DNA of 64,000 nucleotides from an uncultured Collinsella sp. (GCA_902479065.1 CABSNM010000002.1:1-64000); one strand, 5' to 3'; counted from the stretch's first letter, positions 1-9,314 are shown. The notes: a model not told the origin generated them from the letters alone. Program-made: numbers and translations.

Positions 1-48
1 CATTATCGTCCTAAATCGGAAAAAAGCTATATGTCAATTTTGGTCTAA

Positions 49-270
49 CAGAGCCATAAATTTCCCCAGCGATTCCGCGTCATCCAAAACGATGAGACCA
101 TGTACGAATCCGGTGTGGTCGAGACCGGCAAGACAATCGAAACGTGCCCCGCCGGCGACATCAAAGAAGGCGAGGCGTACATCGAGATCCAGGCACTCGA
201 TGCAAAGACCCTCGACAGCCACGGCAATCCGACACGTGTCAAGGTACGGGTTGAGCAAGCCGAGAACTAG
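49..270 (+). pseudogene. C-terminal fragment of a surface-protein-like gene
   Basis: An open frame follows an in-frame TAA at 46-48 and ends with TAG at 268-270. The readable part (YESGVVETGKTIETCPAGDI and onward to VKVRVEQAEN) looks like the last beta strands of a secreted Gram-positive beta-sandwich domain. No start codon with a ribosome binding site is visible; the first ATG at 100 has none. Together with the upstream stop this suggests the 3' remnant of a longer gene that began before the window, or a gene broken by a nonsense or frameshift change. It sits 89 bp before a secreted protein gene on the same strand, so it probably belonged to the same surface-protein operon. Confidence 0.45.
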
Positions 271-359
271 CCTTCCGGCCGACGCGGCACCGCACACAAT
301 TCACCAGCATTCGTCCAATCATCGCGGGGACGGCCCGCGGCGAATAGAAAGGAACGACC

Positions 360-959
360 ATGGACATCACCAGGAACATGAACGGAGCCAGAGCGCTCGT
401 CGTGGGCGCAGGGCTCGCGCTCGCGCTCGCAATGGGTGCCGTCCCGACGCCAGCTATGGCGGCCGGGCGCGTTGGAACCACGAAAGTAATGGTCAGGACC
501 GAGATCGACAACGTTGAGTTCAAAGTTCCGACGGTTATTCCCTTCGTCGCCAAGGCCGACGGCACGCTTCAGGGCCCCTCAGAAGACGCGACCACCATCG
601 ACAATCATTCGGCCTACGGCATCCATGTCACCAACATGAAGATCGACGCCATGAACACCTGGACCATTGCTGCCGACGCCAAGGCCGGAACCGCGCAGAA
701 CTCCATCGACTTTAAGGTCGGCCCCGACGGCGCACTCCAGAACGCCAGCGCCGCAACGCAGGGGACGGGCCTCGATCTTTCCAAGAACGCAGCCTTCGAC
801 ATGGGCTACCAGGGCATTGCCGGCGGCAAGGACAAAATTAAGCTCAAGACAAGCGGAAACGTCGCCCGCGTCACGCGCGACATCTTCCGCGTAACCGGCG
901 AAGGCGATCAGGTTGCAACGATCACCTGGACGGTCGAGCCCGGTGCGCACACGGCATAA
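360..959 (+). CDS. Secreted beta-rich surface protein, function unknown
   Basis: This 199-residue protein has a signal peptide: a short charged start, a hydrophobic Ala/Leu core at about residues 10-30, and cleavage near AMAAG. The rest is Thr/Asn/Asp-rich with alternating hydrophobics (VEFKVPTVIPFVAKADGT, then NHSAYGIHVTNMKI), typical of an extracellular beta-sandwich loosely like WxL-type surface domains. It has no anchor, so it is either released or held by partners. GAAAGGAACGACC precedes the ATG. The next gene overlaps its 3' end and encodes a sortase-type anchor protein, so the two are probably co-transcribed and may act at the cell wall together. I do not recognise a specific family. 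Confidence 0.8.
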   Translation: MDITRNMNGARALVVGAGLALALAMGAVPTPAMAAGRVGTTKVMVRTEIDNVEFKVPTVIPFVAKADGTLQGPSEDATTIDNHSAYGIHVTNMKIDAMNTWTIAADAKAGTAQNSIDFKVGPDGALQNASAATQGTGLDLSKNAAFDMGYQGIAGGKDKIKLKTSGNVARVTRDIFRVTGEGDQVATITWTVEPGAHTA

Positions 960-1224
960 GGCTGTCGCCCTGGCCGCCGCCGTCAGCATCCTAGCGTTTG
1001 GGCCAGCCATGGCCTTTGCCCAGCAAGAACAGGCGCAGGCCGCCACGCAAGTGACGGTCGACCTCTCGGAGCTCGACCGCGGCGACCGCGAGGAACCGTT
1101 GGCGCAGACAGGCGACAGACGATGGCTCTTGGCAGCAGGCGCCACAGCAGCAGGCGCGGGCACCGCCGGCCTCGGTCTGCACATCAAACGCAGCCAGAAA
1201 CAAAACACGGACAGGCCGCACTAA
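913..1224 (+). CDS. Small sortase-anchored (LAQTG) surface protein
   Basis: The protein has three parts: a signal peptide (core AVALAAAVSILAFGPAMAFA), about 35 Gln/Ala/Thr-rich residues, then LAQTGD, a hydrophobic Ala/Gly segment and a basic tail (HIKRSQKQNTDRPH). This is a complete LPxTG-like sorting signal of the LAxTG kind used by class E sortases in actinobacteria. The mature exposed region is tiny, so it may be an anchor partner rather than an enzyme. The frame opens at ATG 913 inside the previous gene. GTG 943, which overlaps the upstream stop, gives a more normal signal peptide and may be the true start. Confidence 0.7.
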   Translation: MQRSPGRSSPVRTRHKAVALAAAVSILAFGPAMAFAQQEQAQAATQVTVDLSELDRGDREEPLAQTGDRRWLLAAGATAAGAGTAGLGLHIKRSQKQNTDRPH

Positions 1225-1242
1225 ATTAGCTAAGGAGACCCC

Positions 1243-2673
1243 ATGGCATCGAAGAACCTTTTGCCCGTCGTCGCACTCTGCGGCGCGCTCGCAACCGGAA
1301 CGCCTGTCGCCGCTTGGGCGACTCCCGCCATGGCAGACTCCTTACCAGCAGCCCTAAGCTCCGCACCAAATCCGCCGAGCGCCATTGCGTGCAAGCGTTT
1401 TTCGATCGCACAGGCCGCAATCTCGACCTCGGGATGCCTTCGTCGTAATACGGACGGCTCGATAGTCGTGGATATCAATCGTTCGAACAAGGCAAACGGC
1501 TCCCAGGCGGGGTGCGCCGTCTGCACATGGCGCTCGGTTGTGCTCGATGCAGATGGCGATCCATGCAATTTAGAGCTGCGCATCGACATCGCTTCGGTCG
1601 ATGACTCGGCGAACGGAGCGAAGGTCGCCTTCGACGGTGCGTTTTTCGAGAAAGGAGGCGGTATATGTCTGGGCTGCGCCGCCGCGAATGCAGACGATGC
1701 GCAGCCCACCCTCTCATTCACGGCATCGTTGCGGCTGACCAAAGCCGGCACCGATGCCATCGCGGCGGGAGGAGCGTCCCTGCTGTTCTACGCCGTCAGC
1801 ACCAAAGACACAGACGCTCATTTCGAGAAGCCAGCCGGATCACTCAGCCTTACACGAGGGATAGAGGCAGGCCCTATTGAAATCGATGCCCACGCGCAAA
1901 GCAGGCAACGCATTCTTGCCGACCCGGCGCTTCTCGAAATGGAGTGGAACGGATCCGGAGCCATCGGAATTCTCCCCTCCGCGCTTGACGCCAAGACGCT
2001 CCCCTCAAACGACGAATCCATCAACGCAACCATACAAGAGGAGAGCACGGATAAAGAAGCAGGTGCGGGCGACACGCCGTCGCCGACAAACAACGTCCCA
2101 GCTTCTTTCGAAGCGCTGAATGAGCCCGCTGCCGATCCAAACGATCCCGAGCTCGCGGACAATCTGGGGCTTGCTGATCCTCAAGAGATCGATGAAGGTA
2201 ACTGCTGCGTGCTTGCCGCGCTCGACCACACAGAGGTCATCGACGCTGCGAACATCGAAGTTGCCGCCGCCAATCAGCCCGTCCGCAAGTCGGCTATCAT
2301 CGCATTTCCTGAATCCATCGAAGTCGTCTTTTTGCCATCGGGCGAGGTCGTGGCCCCAACACTGCTCACCTTGTTGGGCGCCAAGAATACTCGAAACGAA
2401 ATTAAAAAGGTCACAGTTGTCGACCCTGCAACCACCGCCAAGCTGCGTCTATACGCCGTTGCTCCAGACGGAGGCAAGACCTTGGAATTCGATGGTGACA
2501 CACTCCTAGCCTGGCGACGTCTGGACATTATGCAAGACGTCTCGTACCAGATCGAGCTCGAAGGGTTTGATCGTGCCCGCGATGCCAATATCATCGCCGC
2601 GGCTATTGAATCCCCGCAGCGGCTTATGACACTGCGTTTTGAATACTATCCCTATGTCCCGACAACCACCTGA
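1243..2673 (+). CDS. Large secreted protein, function unknown
   Basis: This 476-residue protein follows AAGGAGACCCC and begins with a signal peptide (LLPVVALCGALATGTPVAAWATPAMA). The N-terminal half carries several cysteines (ISTSGCL, QAGCAVCTW, CLGCAAA, GNCCVLAAL), suggesting disulfides or metal binding. A Pro/Asp/Glu-rich linker lies near residues 255-320. The C-terminal part (FPESIEVVFLPSGEVVAPTL to the end) looks like a B-type repeat or mucin-binding-like beta domain. No sorting signal is seen. It is third in a run of secreted proteins and lies 18 bp after the LAQTG protein, so they probably share a transcript. Confidence 0.75.
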   Translation: MASKNLLPVVALCGALATGTPVAAWATPAMADSLPAALSSAPNPPSAIACKRFSIAQAAISTSGCLRRNTDGSIVVDINRSNKANGSQAGCAVCTWRSVVLDADGDPCNLELRIDIASVDDSANGAKVAFDGAFFEKGGGICLGCAAANADDAQPTLSFTASLRLTKAGTDAIAAGGASLLFYAVSTKDTDAHFEKPAGSLSLTRGIEAGPIEIDAHAQSRQRILADPALLEMEWNGSGAIGILPSALDAKTLPSNDESINATIQEESTDKEAGAGDTPSPTNNVPASFEALNEPAADPNDPELADNLGLADPQEIDEGNCCVLAALDHTEVIDAANIEVAAANQPVRKSAIIAFPESIEVVFLPSGEVVAPTLLTLLGAKNTRNEIKKVTVVDPATTAKLRLYAVAPDGGKTLEFDGDTLLAWRRLDIMQDVSYQIELEGFDRARDANIIAAAIESPQRLMTLRFEYYPYVPTTT

Positions 2674-2791
2674 GGCTTAAATGCTGCGCGTCGTTGCTAA
2701 TGCCACTTATATAACGTATTAGATGAGTCGCGATGTACCTCGCATTCCACTCTGCTACGATTGCCACGTTGGCATCAATACGGGAGGGCTC

Positions 2792-3508
2792 ATGCCGGGC
2801 TTGGGAACAATCATCAACGTTGTGCTTTTGATTGCGGGCGGTCTTTTGGGATTAGCGGGCGGTCGCTTCATTACACCGCGCATCCAAGACACGCTCATGA
2901 AAGCATCGGGGCTGTGCGTCCTGTTTATCGGCCTGGGCGGCACCATGCAAAAGATGCTCATCATCGATGGAAAGGCACTAGCGACCACCGGTACCACCAT
3001 GCTCATCGTCTCGTTCGCCCTCGGCTCGCTCATCGGCGAGGCCGTCAACTTGGAAGCCGCCATCGAGAACCTTGGCGAATGGCTCAAGCGCAAGACTGGC
3101 AGTGAGGGCGATAACGGGTTCACCAACGCTTTTGTCTCGACTTCACTCACCGTGTGCATCGGCGCCATGGCCATTGTGGGATCGATCCAGGACGGCCTGC
3201 TCGGTGACTGGTCAACGCTTGCCCTGAAAGGCGCATTGGACTGCATCATCGTCTGCACCATGACGGCGTCGCTCGGACGCGGCTGCATCTTCTCGGCCCT
3301 GCCCGTCGCCGTGTTCCAGGGGACGATCACGTTGTTTGCCGGCGCGCTCTCCCCCATCATGACCACAGCAGCCCTCAACAGCCTTTCGCTCGTAGGCTCC
3401 ATGCTCATCTTCTGCGTCGGCGTCAACCTCATCCGTCCTCAGACCTTCCGCACGGCCAATATGCTCCCCTCCGTCGTCATCGCCGTCATCTACGCCCTCC
3501 TGTTCTAA
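2792..3508 (+). CDS. DUF554 family integral membrane protein (YqgA/YdfK-like)
   Basis: This is a 238-residue, very hydrophobic protein with about seven membrane segments. The pattern is typical of DUF554: an N-terminal GTIINVVLLIAGGLLGLAGG, then FIGLGGTMQ, GSLIGEAVNLE, FVSTSLTVCIGAMAIVGSIQDG and a C-terminal CVGVNLIRP. The function of this family is not established. An upstream in-frame codon at 2723 would lengthen it, but GGGAGG four bases before ATG 2792 makes 2792 the better start. It is preceded by 118 bp of non-coding DNA and followed by the TerB-domain gene, with no obvious functional link. Confidence 0.88.
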   Translation: MPGLGTIINVVLLIAGGLLGLAGGRFITPRIQDTLMKASGLCVLFIGLGGTMQKMLIIDGKALATTGTTMLIVSFALGSLIGEAVNLEAAIENLGEWLKRKTGSEGDNGFTNAFVSTSLTVCIGAMAIVGSIQDGLLGDWSTLALKGALDCIIVCTMTASLGRGCIFSALPVAVFQGTITLFAGALSPIMTTAALNSLSLVGSMLIFCVGVNLIRPQTFRTANMLPSVVIAVIYALLF

Positions 3509-3595
3509 ATCTATCAACGCAGCGGTATCTCGAACACCTGTTTGATGCTGTGCTATGATATGAGATCACCGTAGCTGCGTTCGAGAGGAGGAGCG

Positions 3596-5356
3596 GTGGC
3601 CGACCAGGACATCAAGATGCTCATCGAGCGCATTATGGCCGAGGCCCGGACCCATCAGTCTGCCCGCTTCTCACATGAAGTCTACGCAGACGAGCCGATT
3701 CTCAAAACCGGCCGACAGATGCAGAATTTCCTCCCCGACCAGTACCGTAAAATGCGCGAGATATCGCGCTGGCAGGATGACCCCAAGGGCGGTGCGGGCC
3801 GCTGGCTTTCGAAAGCCGAGCTTTTTTACCGCCAGGGCCTGCTGATGGCCGACTTTGAGGACGACTGTCCCTACAACGGCACCTTTAAGTCGTACTTTCC
3901 CACCTACAACGCCATGAGCGACCGGCAGCTGCGCGGCTACTTTACCTGGCGTGCCCAAGTGCGCCGCGGAACCGTCGAGGAAACGTCTACGTCCTTTGCC
4001 TTTCTGTATCTCTATGAGCTGATTTGCGGCATTGGCGTAGATGACCCACTCGACGGTTTTAACAAGATCAAGGCCTTTTGGGATGTCTATCGCGCCTTCG
4101 AGCCCGGCATTGATCGGTTTGCACGCGTGTGGTTGCAGGATTACGCCGTATTCCATGGGCTCGACCCCAAGCTGCTCCGCGACTCTAAAACCGTCATGTT
4201 CGATAACGCCCTTATCGAGCTGCGGCGCGCGGCACGAGACCTTGTACCGGCACCGGCACCGTCCGACCAGACCCCCAAACGTCGCAAAACCTCCGAGCCC
4301 ACGCTCCCCCTTCCGCCCGATGAGGTGCGCGAGGAGCGACTCATGGCCGCCATCAACGCCCTCTCCACGTACAACCTAAGTAACTCGCGGCTTGACCGCA
4401 GCCACCACCGCGATCTGCGCCACGTGGCATGCGCCGTGTATGTCCGCATGGCGCGCTACTATGACACGCACCGAAAGACCGGCATCGTAGCGAGCTTGTT
4501 TGGGGAGGAGACGGCCATGCCCTACACCATGTTTGCCTCGGCCGTATTCTTTGCGCCCGAGCGCCACGAGGACTGCGAATACCGCCTGGATCCCATCCAC
4601 ATCTACCGTTGCCAAAACGGCTTTTGGGAATGTATGCGTATCCATGGTAGTAGGCAAAAGAGCAGCAAGCTCGGTGAAATGATGCGCGCCTGCGACCAAC
4701 GCCTGCGCCTGGCGCTGGACCCCGCCCATCCCCTTAAGGAAGAAAAGGTCCCCAAATATATGGCCAAGATTATCGATGACGAGATTGTGGCATGGCTTTC
4801 GTGGGACGCCGCACACCAGCCCGTCAAGATCGATATCGACCTGACTCAGCTGGGGCACATTCGGAGCGCCGCTGCGCAAACGCGCGAAGCACTTTTAATC
4901 GACGAAGAGCGCGAGGACGGCGCACCTGTGGAAGCCGAGGCAGCGGACTCAGGGCAACCGGAAGCCGAGCCCGTAGCCGACGCGATTGTCGAGGCGGTCG
5001 CGGCACCCATTCGGCAGGACGAGACCGACGAGCCAACCATATCCACCGAACAGTTTGGTGTCGTGGCACCGCTTCTCGCGCCGACGCCCGCGTTCGCAGC
5101 TGTTGCGCCCGCTGACGCCACGAACGAACTCACGCCTGCCGCAGACGCCTATCTCCGCGCGCTGCTCGAGCACAACGCAGTACAGGCGGAATCGGCGGTA
5201 GTGCAATCGGAGCAGAGCGAGGACATGCTCGTCGACAGCATCAACGAGGCGCTCTTTGACCTGGTGGGCGACACCGTAATTGAATTTAGCGCGGCAGGGC
5301 CGCAGATTATCGAGGACTACGAAGCAGACGTGAGAGGATACCTAGACCATGAGTGA
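3596..5356 (+). CDS. TerB-domain protein (TerB_N and probable TerB_C)
   Basis: This is a 586-residue cytoplasmic protein. Residues about 40-270 match the TerB_N pattern, including YNAMSDRQLRGYFTWR (104-119), a following Arg-Gly pair, and SFAFLYLYELICGIG. The middle has a basic, Pro-rich linker near residue 220, and a helical part around residues 250-430 could be TerB_C. An acidic Ala/Glu/Pro-rich stretch follows. TerB-like domains occur in stress and phage-defence operons and are thought to bind metals or assemble complexes at the membrane. GAGAGGAGGAGC precedes the GTG start. It overlaps the next gene by 8 bp, which ties it to the BrxD-like ATPase and the helicase. Confidence 0.85.
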   Translation: MADQDIKMLIERIMAEARTHQSARFSHEVYADEPILKTGRQMQNFLPDQYRKMREISRWQDDPKGGAGRWLSKAELFYRQGLLMADFEDDCPYNGTFKSYFPTYNAMSDRQLRGYFTWRAQVRRGTVEETSTSFAFLYLYELICGIGVDDPLDGFNKIKAFWDVYRAFEPGIDRFARVWLQDYAVFHGLDPKLLRDSKTVMFDNALIELRRAARDLVPAPAPSDQTPKRRKTSEPTLPLPPDEVREERLMAAINALSTYNLSNSRLDRSHHRDLRHVACAVYVRMARYYDTHRKTGIVASLFGEETAMPYTMFASAVFFAPERHEDCEYRLDPIHIYRCQNGFWECMRIHGSRQKSSKLGEMMRACDQRLRLALDPAHPLKEEKVPKYMAKIIDDEIVAWLSWDAAHQPVKIDIDLTQLGHIRSAAAQTREALLIDEEREDGAPVEAEAADSGQPEAEPVADAIVEAVAAPIRQDETDEPTISTEQFGVVAPLLAPTPAFAAVAPADATNELTPAADAYLRALLEHNAVQAESAVVQSEQSEDMLVDSINEALFDLVGDTVIEFSAAGPQIIEDYEADVRGYLDHE

Positions 5357-6653
5357 TACCGCATCCGCAGCGCCCCGTGTACCCAAACGCGTCGCCGCCG
5401 TTATCCTTAACTCGCTCAAGGGCGGCGTGGTCCCGCGCATCGGCCTTCCCTATATCACCGTGGGTCGCGAGGTCGAGATTCGCGCCCTGCTCACCGATTT
5501 GAGTCTCATCGCCGATGGCGGCGCGAGCTTCCGCTTCTTAGTCGGTCGCTACGGCGCCGGCAAGAGCTTCTTGCTTCAGACCATCCGAACGCATGCCATG
5601 GGCGAGGGATTCGTCGTCGCTGATGCCGACCTTTCCCCTGAGCGCCGCCTGCAGGGCGGTCAGGGACAGGGCCTTGCCACCTACCGCGAGCTCATCCGCA
5701 ACATATCGACCAAGACGCGCCCTGAGGGCGGTGCGCTCAACCTTATTCTGGATCGCTGGGTCGCCTCGTGCGCCGACGTCGACGAGTCGGTCGTCAATGC
5801 CCAACTGGCCCCGCTCGAGGAGATGGTCCACGGCTTCGACTTCACCCGCATGCTCCGCCGCTATCGCACGGCCGTATCCGAGGGCGACGAAGAAGCCATG
5901 AGCCGCGTGACCAAATGGATCCGCGGCGAATACCGCACCAAGAGCGAGGCCCGCGCCGAACTGGGGTCCTCAACCATCATCAGCGATGACGACTGGTACG
6001 ACTACGTCAAACTCATCGCGCGTTTTTTGGTTTGCAGCGGCTACAAGGGCATGCTGGTGCTCATCGACGAACTCGTGAATCTGTATAAGATTCCCAACGC
6101 CATCACGCGCCAGTACAACTACGAGAAGATCCTGACCATGTACAACGACACACTTCAGGGCAAGGCGCAGTACCTGGGCATGATTATGGGCGGCACGCCA
6201 ACCTCCATCGAAGACCGCCGCCGCGGCGTGTTCTCCTACGAGGCTCTGCGCAGCCGACTCGCTCAGGGTCGCTTTGCGCGCGAGGACCTTAAGGACATGC
6301 TCGCGCCCATCATCCGTCTGCAGCCACTCACCTACGAGGAGCTGCTGGTGCTGATCGAAAAACTCATGCAAATTCACGCCGGCTACTTTGGCTGGACGCC
6401 CACGCTTACCGAGAACGACTTGGTGGACTTCCTCAAGATCGAGTTCGGTCGCGTGGGAGCCGACACGCATCTGACGCCGCGTGAAGTCATTCGTGACTTT
6501 ATCGAGCTGCTCGACATCCTATGCCAAAACCCCGACGCCAACGTGGCCGAGCTACTGCAAAGCGTCGGCGGCGACGCGCTGGCCCCAGCAACCGCAACAG
6601 GCGGCACCGATACCGCAGGCGGCGACCGTAACTTCGCCGAATTCACCATCTAA
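5349..6653 (+). CDS. BrxD-like P-loop ATPase (BREX system ATP-binding family)
   Basis: This 434-residue protein has a Walker A motif GRYGAGKSF at 66-74 and a Walker B-like strand MLVLIDELVNL near 235-245. It also has the long helical middle (YNYEKILTMYNDTLQGKAQ) and the region GMIMGGTPTSIEDRRRGVFS typical of the DUF2791/BrxD ATP-binding family of the ORC/AAA+ group. In BREX type 2 loci the family sits beside BrxHI helicases. Here it sits between a TerB protein and a BrxHI-like helicase, with no PglX or PglZ in view. It starts 8 bp inside the previous gene and is followed after 116 bp by the helicase. It probably couples ATP hydrolysis to loading or regulating the helicase. Confidence 0.88.
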   Translation: MSDTASAAPRVPKRVAAVILNSLKGGVVPRIGLPYITVGREVEIRALLTDLSLIADGGASFRFLVGRYGAGKSFLLQTIRTHAMGEGFVVADADLSPERRLQGGQGQGLATYRELIRNISTKTRPEGGALNLILDRWVASCADVDESVVNAQLAPLEEMVHGFDFTRMLRRYRTAVSEGDEEAMSRVTKWIRGEYRTKSEARAELGSSTIISDDDWYDYVKLIARFLVCSGYKGMLVLIDELVNLYKIPNAITRQYNYEKILTMYNDTLQGKAQYLGMIMGGTPTSIEDRRRGVFSYEALRSRLAQGRFAREDLKDMLAPIIRLQPLTYEELLVLIEKLMQIHAGYFGWTPTLTENDLVDFLKIEFGRVGADTHLTPREVIRDFIELLDILCQNPDANVAELLQSVGGDALAPATATGGTDTAGGDRNFAEFTI

Positions 6654-6687
6654 CCTGCCAAAAAGGGACAGGTTTATTTTGGCAGGT
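6653..6687. repeat. 35-bp palindromic repeat (copy A)
   Basis: Arms ACCTGCCAAAA and TTTTGGCAGGT are perfect inverted repeats around a 13-base centre. The exact reverse complement of the whole 35 bp recurs at 57155-57189, and a half copy (ACCTGCCAAAATGAGGG) lies at 34083-34099. The element starts at the last base of the BrxD-like stop codon and lies in the gap before the helicase gene. The hairpin could act as a weak terminator or as a REP-type element. Confidence 0.8.
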
Positions 6688-6769
6688 TTTATCTGGGAAA
6701 ACGTTGAGGCAGTCATGCAGCAAGCCGTTGCCAGCCGCGCTGAGAGATTCGTTTTTGAGAGGAGGCCCC

Positions 6770-9214
6770 GTGAACGCCTTTAACCGCTACGCCCCGTTTA
6801 TCCAGGATTTCATCTACTCCCACGATTGGGAGAGTCTGCGCTCCATTCAGGTTGCGGCGGCAGATGCCATCTTTAACACACAAGACAATGTGCTCCTAAC
6901 GGCATCCACGGCTTCCGGCAAAACCGAAGCGGCCTTCTTTCCCATCCTGACCGAGTTTTGGGAGAACCCGCCCGCGAGCGTGGGCGCCCTCTACATCGGC
7001 CCCCTCAAAGCGCTCATCAACGATCAGTTCGTCCGCCTCAACGACCTCTGCGAAGAGGCCGACATCCCTGTCTGGCACTGGCACGGCGATGTCTCGCAGT
7101 CGCACAAGGCAAAGCTCATCAAAAAGCCGAGCGGTATCCTACAGATTACGCCCGAATCACTCGAGGCACTCCTGATCCACAAGCACATGGCGATCCCGCG
7201 CATGTTTTGCGACCTGCGCTATGTGGTCATCGATGAGGTCCACTCGCTCATGCGCGGCGACCGTGGTGGGCAGACGCTCTGCCTTATCGAGCGACTCTCG
7301 CGCATGGCCGGCGTACAGCCACGCCGCATTGGCCTTTCGGCCACCATCGGCGATCCCGAGCGCACGGGCGCTTTTCTCTCACAGGGAACGGGGCGCGACT
7401 GCGTTATCCCCCGCTTTGAAGAACCGCGCCGCGTGTGGCGCATCTCCATGGAGCACTTCTACAACTCGGGTCCCCAGGCACAGCAGCGGGGATTCGAGAG
7501 CATGGATCCTCAAGAGGCCGAAGTGCTTGCGTGCGAGCGCATTGAGGCAGCAGCACCCGCGGCACTGCCCGCATCCGGACAAGACATGCGTCACAGCGGG
7601 CAGCTCACACAAGAGGAACGCCGTCAACGTCGTGAGCGGGCACGGGGCAAGGCCACACCCAAGGACCGCCAAACTTCCTCGGCCCCCGAGGGCGAAGTCG
7701 ACATTCCCCGAGCCACCGAGCAGACACTCCTCAACCCCACCGATACCGCGCCCGACAACGCCGACCCCGGCATGGGTTATATCTTTGAGCACACGCGCGG
7801 CCGCAAGTGCCTGGTCTTTGCCAACTCGCGCGAAGAAGCAGAGGCCGTATGCTCCATGCTGCGCAGCTACTGCGAGAGCCGACACGAGCCCGATCGTTTC
7901 CTCATCCATCACGGCAATCTTTCGGCATCGTTGCGCGAGACGGCAGAAGAGCTTATGCGCGACGAGGAACAGGCACAGACGACCGTCACCACCTCTACGC
8001 TGGAGCTCGGTATCGATATCGGCCGCCTGGAGCGTGCCTTCCAGATCGACGCGCCGTTTACCGTCAGCTCCTTTCTGCAGCGCATGGGCCGCACGGGACG
8101 CCGCGATCTTCCGCCCGAGATGTGGTTTGTCATGCGCGAGGAAGAGCCCGAGCCGCGCACGATGATGCCCGAGACCATCCCGTGGAAGCTCCTGCAAGGC
8201 ATCGCGCTCGTACAACTCTATCGCGAGGAAAAGTGGGTCGAGCCGCCCGAGCTCGATCGGCTCCCTTACAGTCTGCTCTATCACCAGACCATGTCGACCC
8301 TCGCCAGCACCGGAGAACTCACACCGGCCGAACTTGCCCAGCGCGTGCTCACACTCAGCTATTTCCATCGCGTCTCGCCCGATGACTATCGCGTGCTGCT
8401 GCGCCACCTCATTAAGATCGACCATATCCAGGTCACCGAAGGCGGCGGGCTCATCGTGGGTCTCGCGGGCGAGCGCATCATCAACAACTTTAAGTTCTAC
8501 GCCGTGTTCCAGGAAAACGAGGAGTTCACCGTTCGCAGCGAATCGGCCGAGCTGGGCACGATCGTCAATCCGCCCCCGCCCGGTGAGCGCATCGCCATCG
8601 CCGGACACTGCTGGATTGTCGAGGAAGTGGACTGGAAGCGTCACACCGTCTTTGCCACGCAGGTCAAGGGCCGAGTGCCGGCCTACTTTGGCGACTGCCC
8701 CGGCGACATCAATACACACGTACTCGAGCGCATGCGCAAGGCGCTCAACGAGCACGCGGCATATCCGTATCTCATGGGCAACGCACGGGCCCGCTTAGCG
8801 CAGGCTCGCCATACGGCCGAGATTTCGGGCGCGGGAACTAAGCCGCTCATCAACCTGGGTGGCGACACCTGGGTGCTCTTCCCCTGGTTGGGCAGCTACG
8901 CCTTTTTGGCACTCGAGCGCATGCTCAAGATTAAATGTGCCGCGGAGCTGGGCCTTCGCGGACTCGACCCGTCGCGCCCGTACTTTATGCAATTTAAGAT
9001 GAAGGCCGACGAGGAGACGTTCTTTGAGGTGCTCGCAGCCGAGGCCGAAAAGGACTTCGACCCCATCGAGCTCGTCTATCCAGGCGAGGTGCCTTATTTT
9101 GATCGCTATGACGAGTACGTTCCCGAGGAGCTCGTGCGCAAAGGCTTCGCCGAAGGCGTGCTCGACATCGAAGGCATGAAGCAGCGTGTCCGCAGCTGGC
9201 GCGACCATACATAA
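6770..9214 (+). CDS. Large DEAD/DEAH helicase, BrxHI/Lhr-like
   Basis: This 814-residue superfamily 2 helicase has motif I TASTASGKTE (44-53), motif II IDEVHSL (about 154-160), motif III SATIGD (about 190), and motif VI QRMGRTGRRD (about 437). A charged low-complexity insert lies between the RecA lobes near residues 280-320. The long C-terminal half resembles Lhr/BrxHI proteins and has a winged-helix-like section. GAGAGGAGGCCCC directly before GTG 6770 fixes the start; the frame could run back to 6704 but that start has no such site. It is the last gene of the TerB/BrxD-like unit. In BREX the matching helicase acts on DNA; that role here is inferred. Confidence 0.88.
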   Translation: MNAFNRYAPFIQDFIYSHDWESLRSIQVAAADAIFNTQDNVLLTASTASGKTEAAFFPILTEFWENPPASVGALYIGPLKALINDQFVRLNDLCEEADIPVWHWHGDVSQSHKAKLIKKPSGILQITPESLEALLIHKHMAIPRMFCDLRYVVIDEVHSLMRGDRGGQTLCLIERLSRMAGVQPRRIGLSATIGDPERTGAFLSQGTGRDCVIPRFEEPRRVWRISMEHFYNSGPQAQQRGFESMDPQEAEVLACERIEAAAPAALPASGQDMRHSGQLTQEERRQRRERARGKATPKDRQTSSAPEGEVDIPRATEQTLLNPTDTAPDNADPGMGYIFEHTRGRKCLVFANSREEAEAVCSMLRSYCESRHEPDRFLIHHGNLSASLRETAEELMRDEEQAQTTVTTSTLELGIDIGRLERAFQIDAPFTVSSFLQRMGRTGRRDLPPEMWFVMREEEPEPRTMMPETIPWKLLQGIALVQLYREEKWVEPPELDRLPYSLLYHQTMSTLASTGELTPAELAQRVLTLSYFHRVSPDDYRVLLRHLIKIDHIQVTEGGGLIVGLAGERIINNFKFYAVFQENEEFTVRSESAELGTIVNPPPPGERIAIAGHCWIVEEVDWKRHTVFATQVKGRVPAYFGDCPGDINTHVLERMRKALNEHAAYPYLMGNARARLAQARHTAEISGAGTKPLINLGGDTWVLFPWLGSYAFLALERMLKIKCAAELGLRGLDPSRPYFMQFKMKADEETFFEVLAAEAEKDFDPIELVYPGEVPYFDRYDEYVPEELVRKGFAEGVLDIEGMKQRVRSWRDHT

Positions 9215-9230
9215 AACCGGTCTTTTCGGC

Positions 9231-9285
9231 ACGGGGCTTGTTGAGCTACTTTGGCATGACCAAGGAGTGGCTAAAGGAGCCCCGT
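9231..9285. terminator. Hairpin between convergent genes
   Basis: ACGGGGCT at 9231-9238 pairs with AGCCCCGT at 9278-9285, and an inner stem extends towards CTTTGG/CCAAGG. It lies between the helicase (plus) and the spermidine-synthase-like gene (minus), so it is probably a bidirectional terminator. Neither side has a strong T tract. Confidence 0.45.
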
Positions 9286-9314
9286 CATAAACAGACTGGT
9301 CGCAGGGAGACGCG

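Noticed and set aside
3517..3586. Overlapping inverted words ACGCAGC/GCTGCGT and TCTCGAAC/GTTCGAGA before the TerB gene
   Set aside because: Arms are short (7-8 bp), far apart and in conflicting order, so they could be chance; no feature was called.
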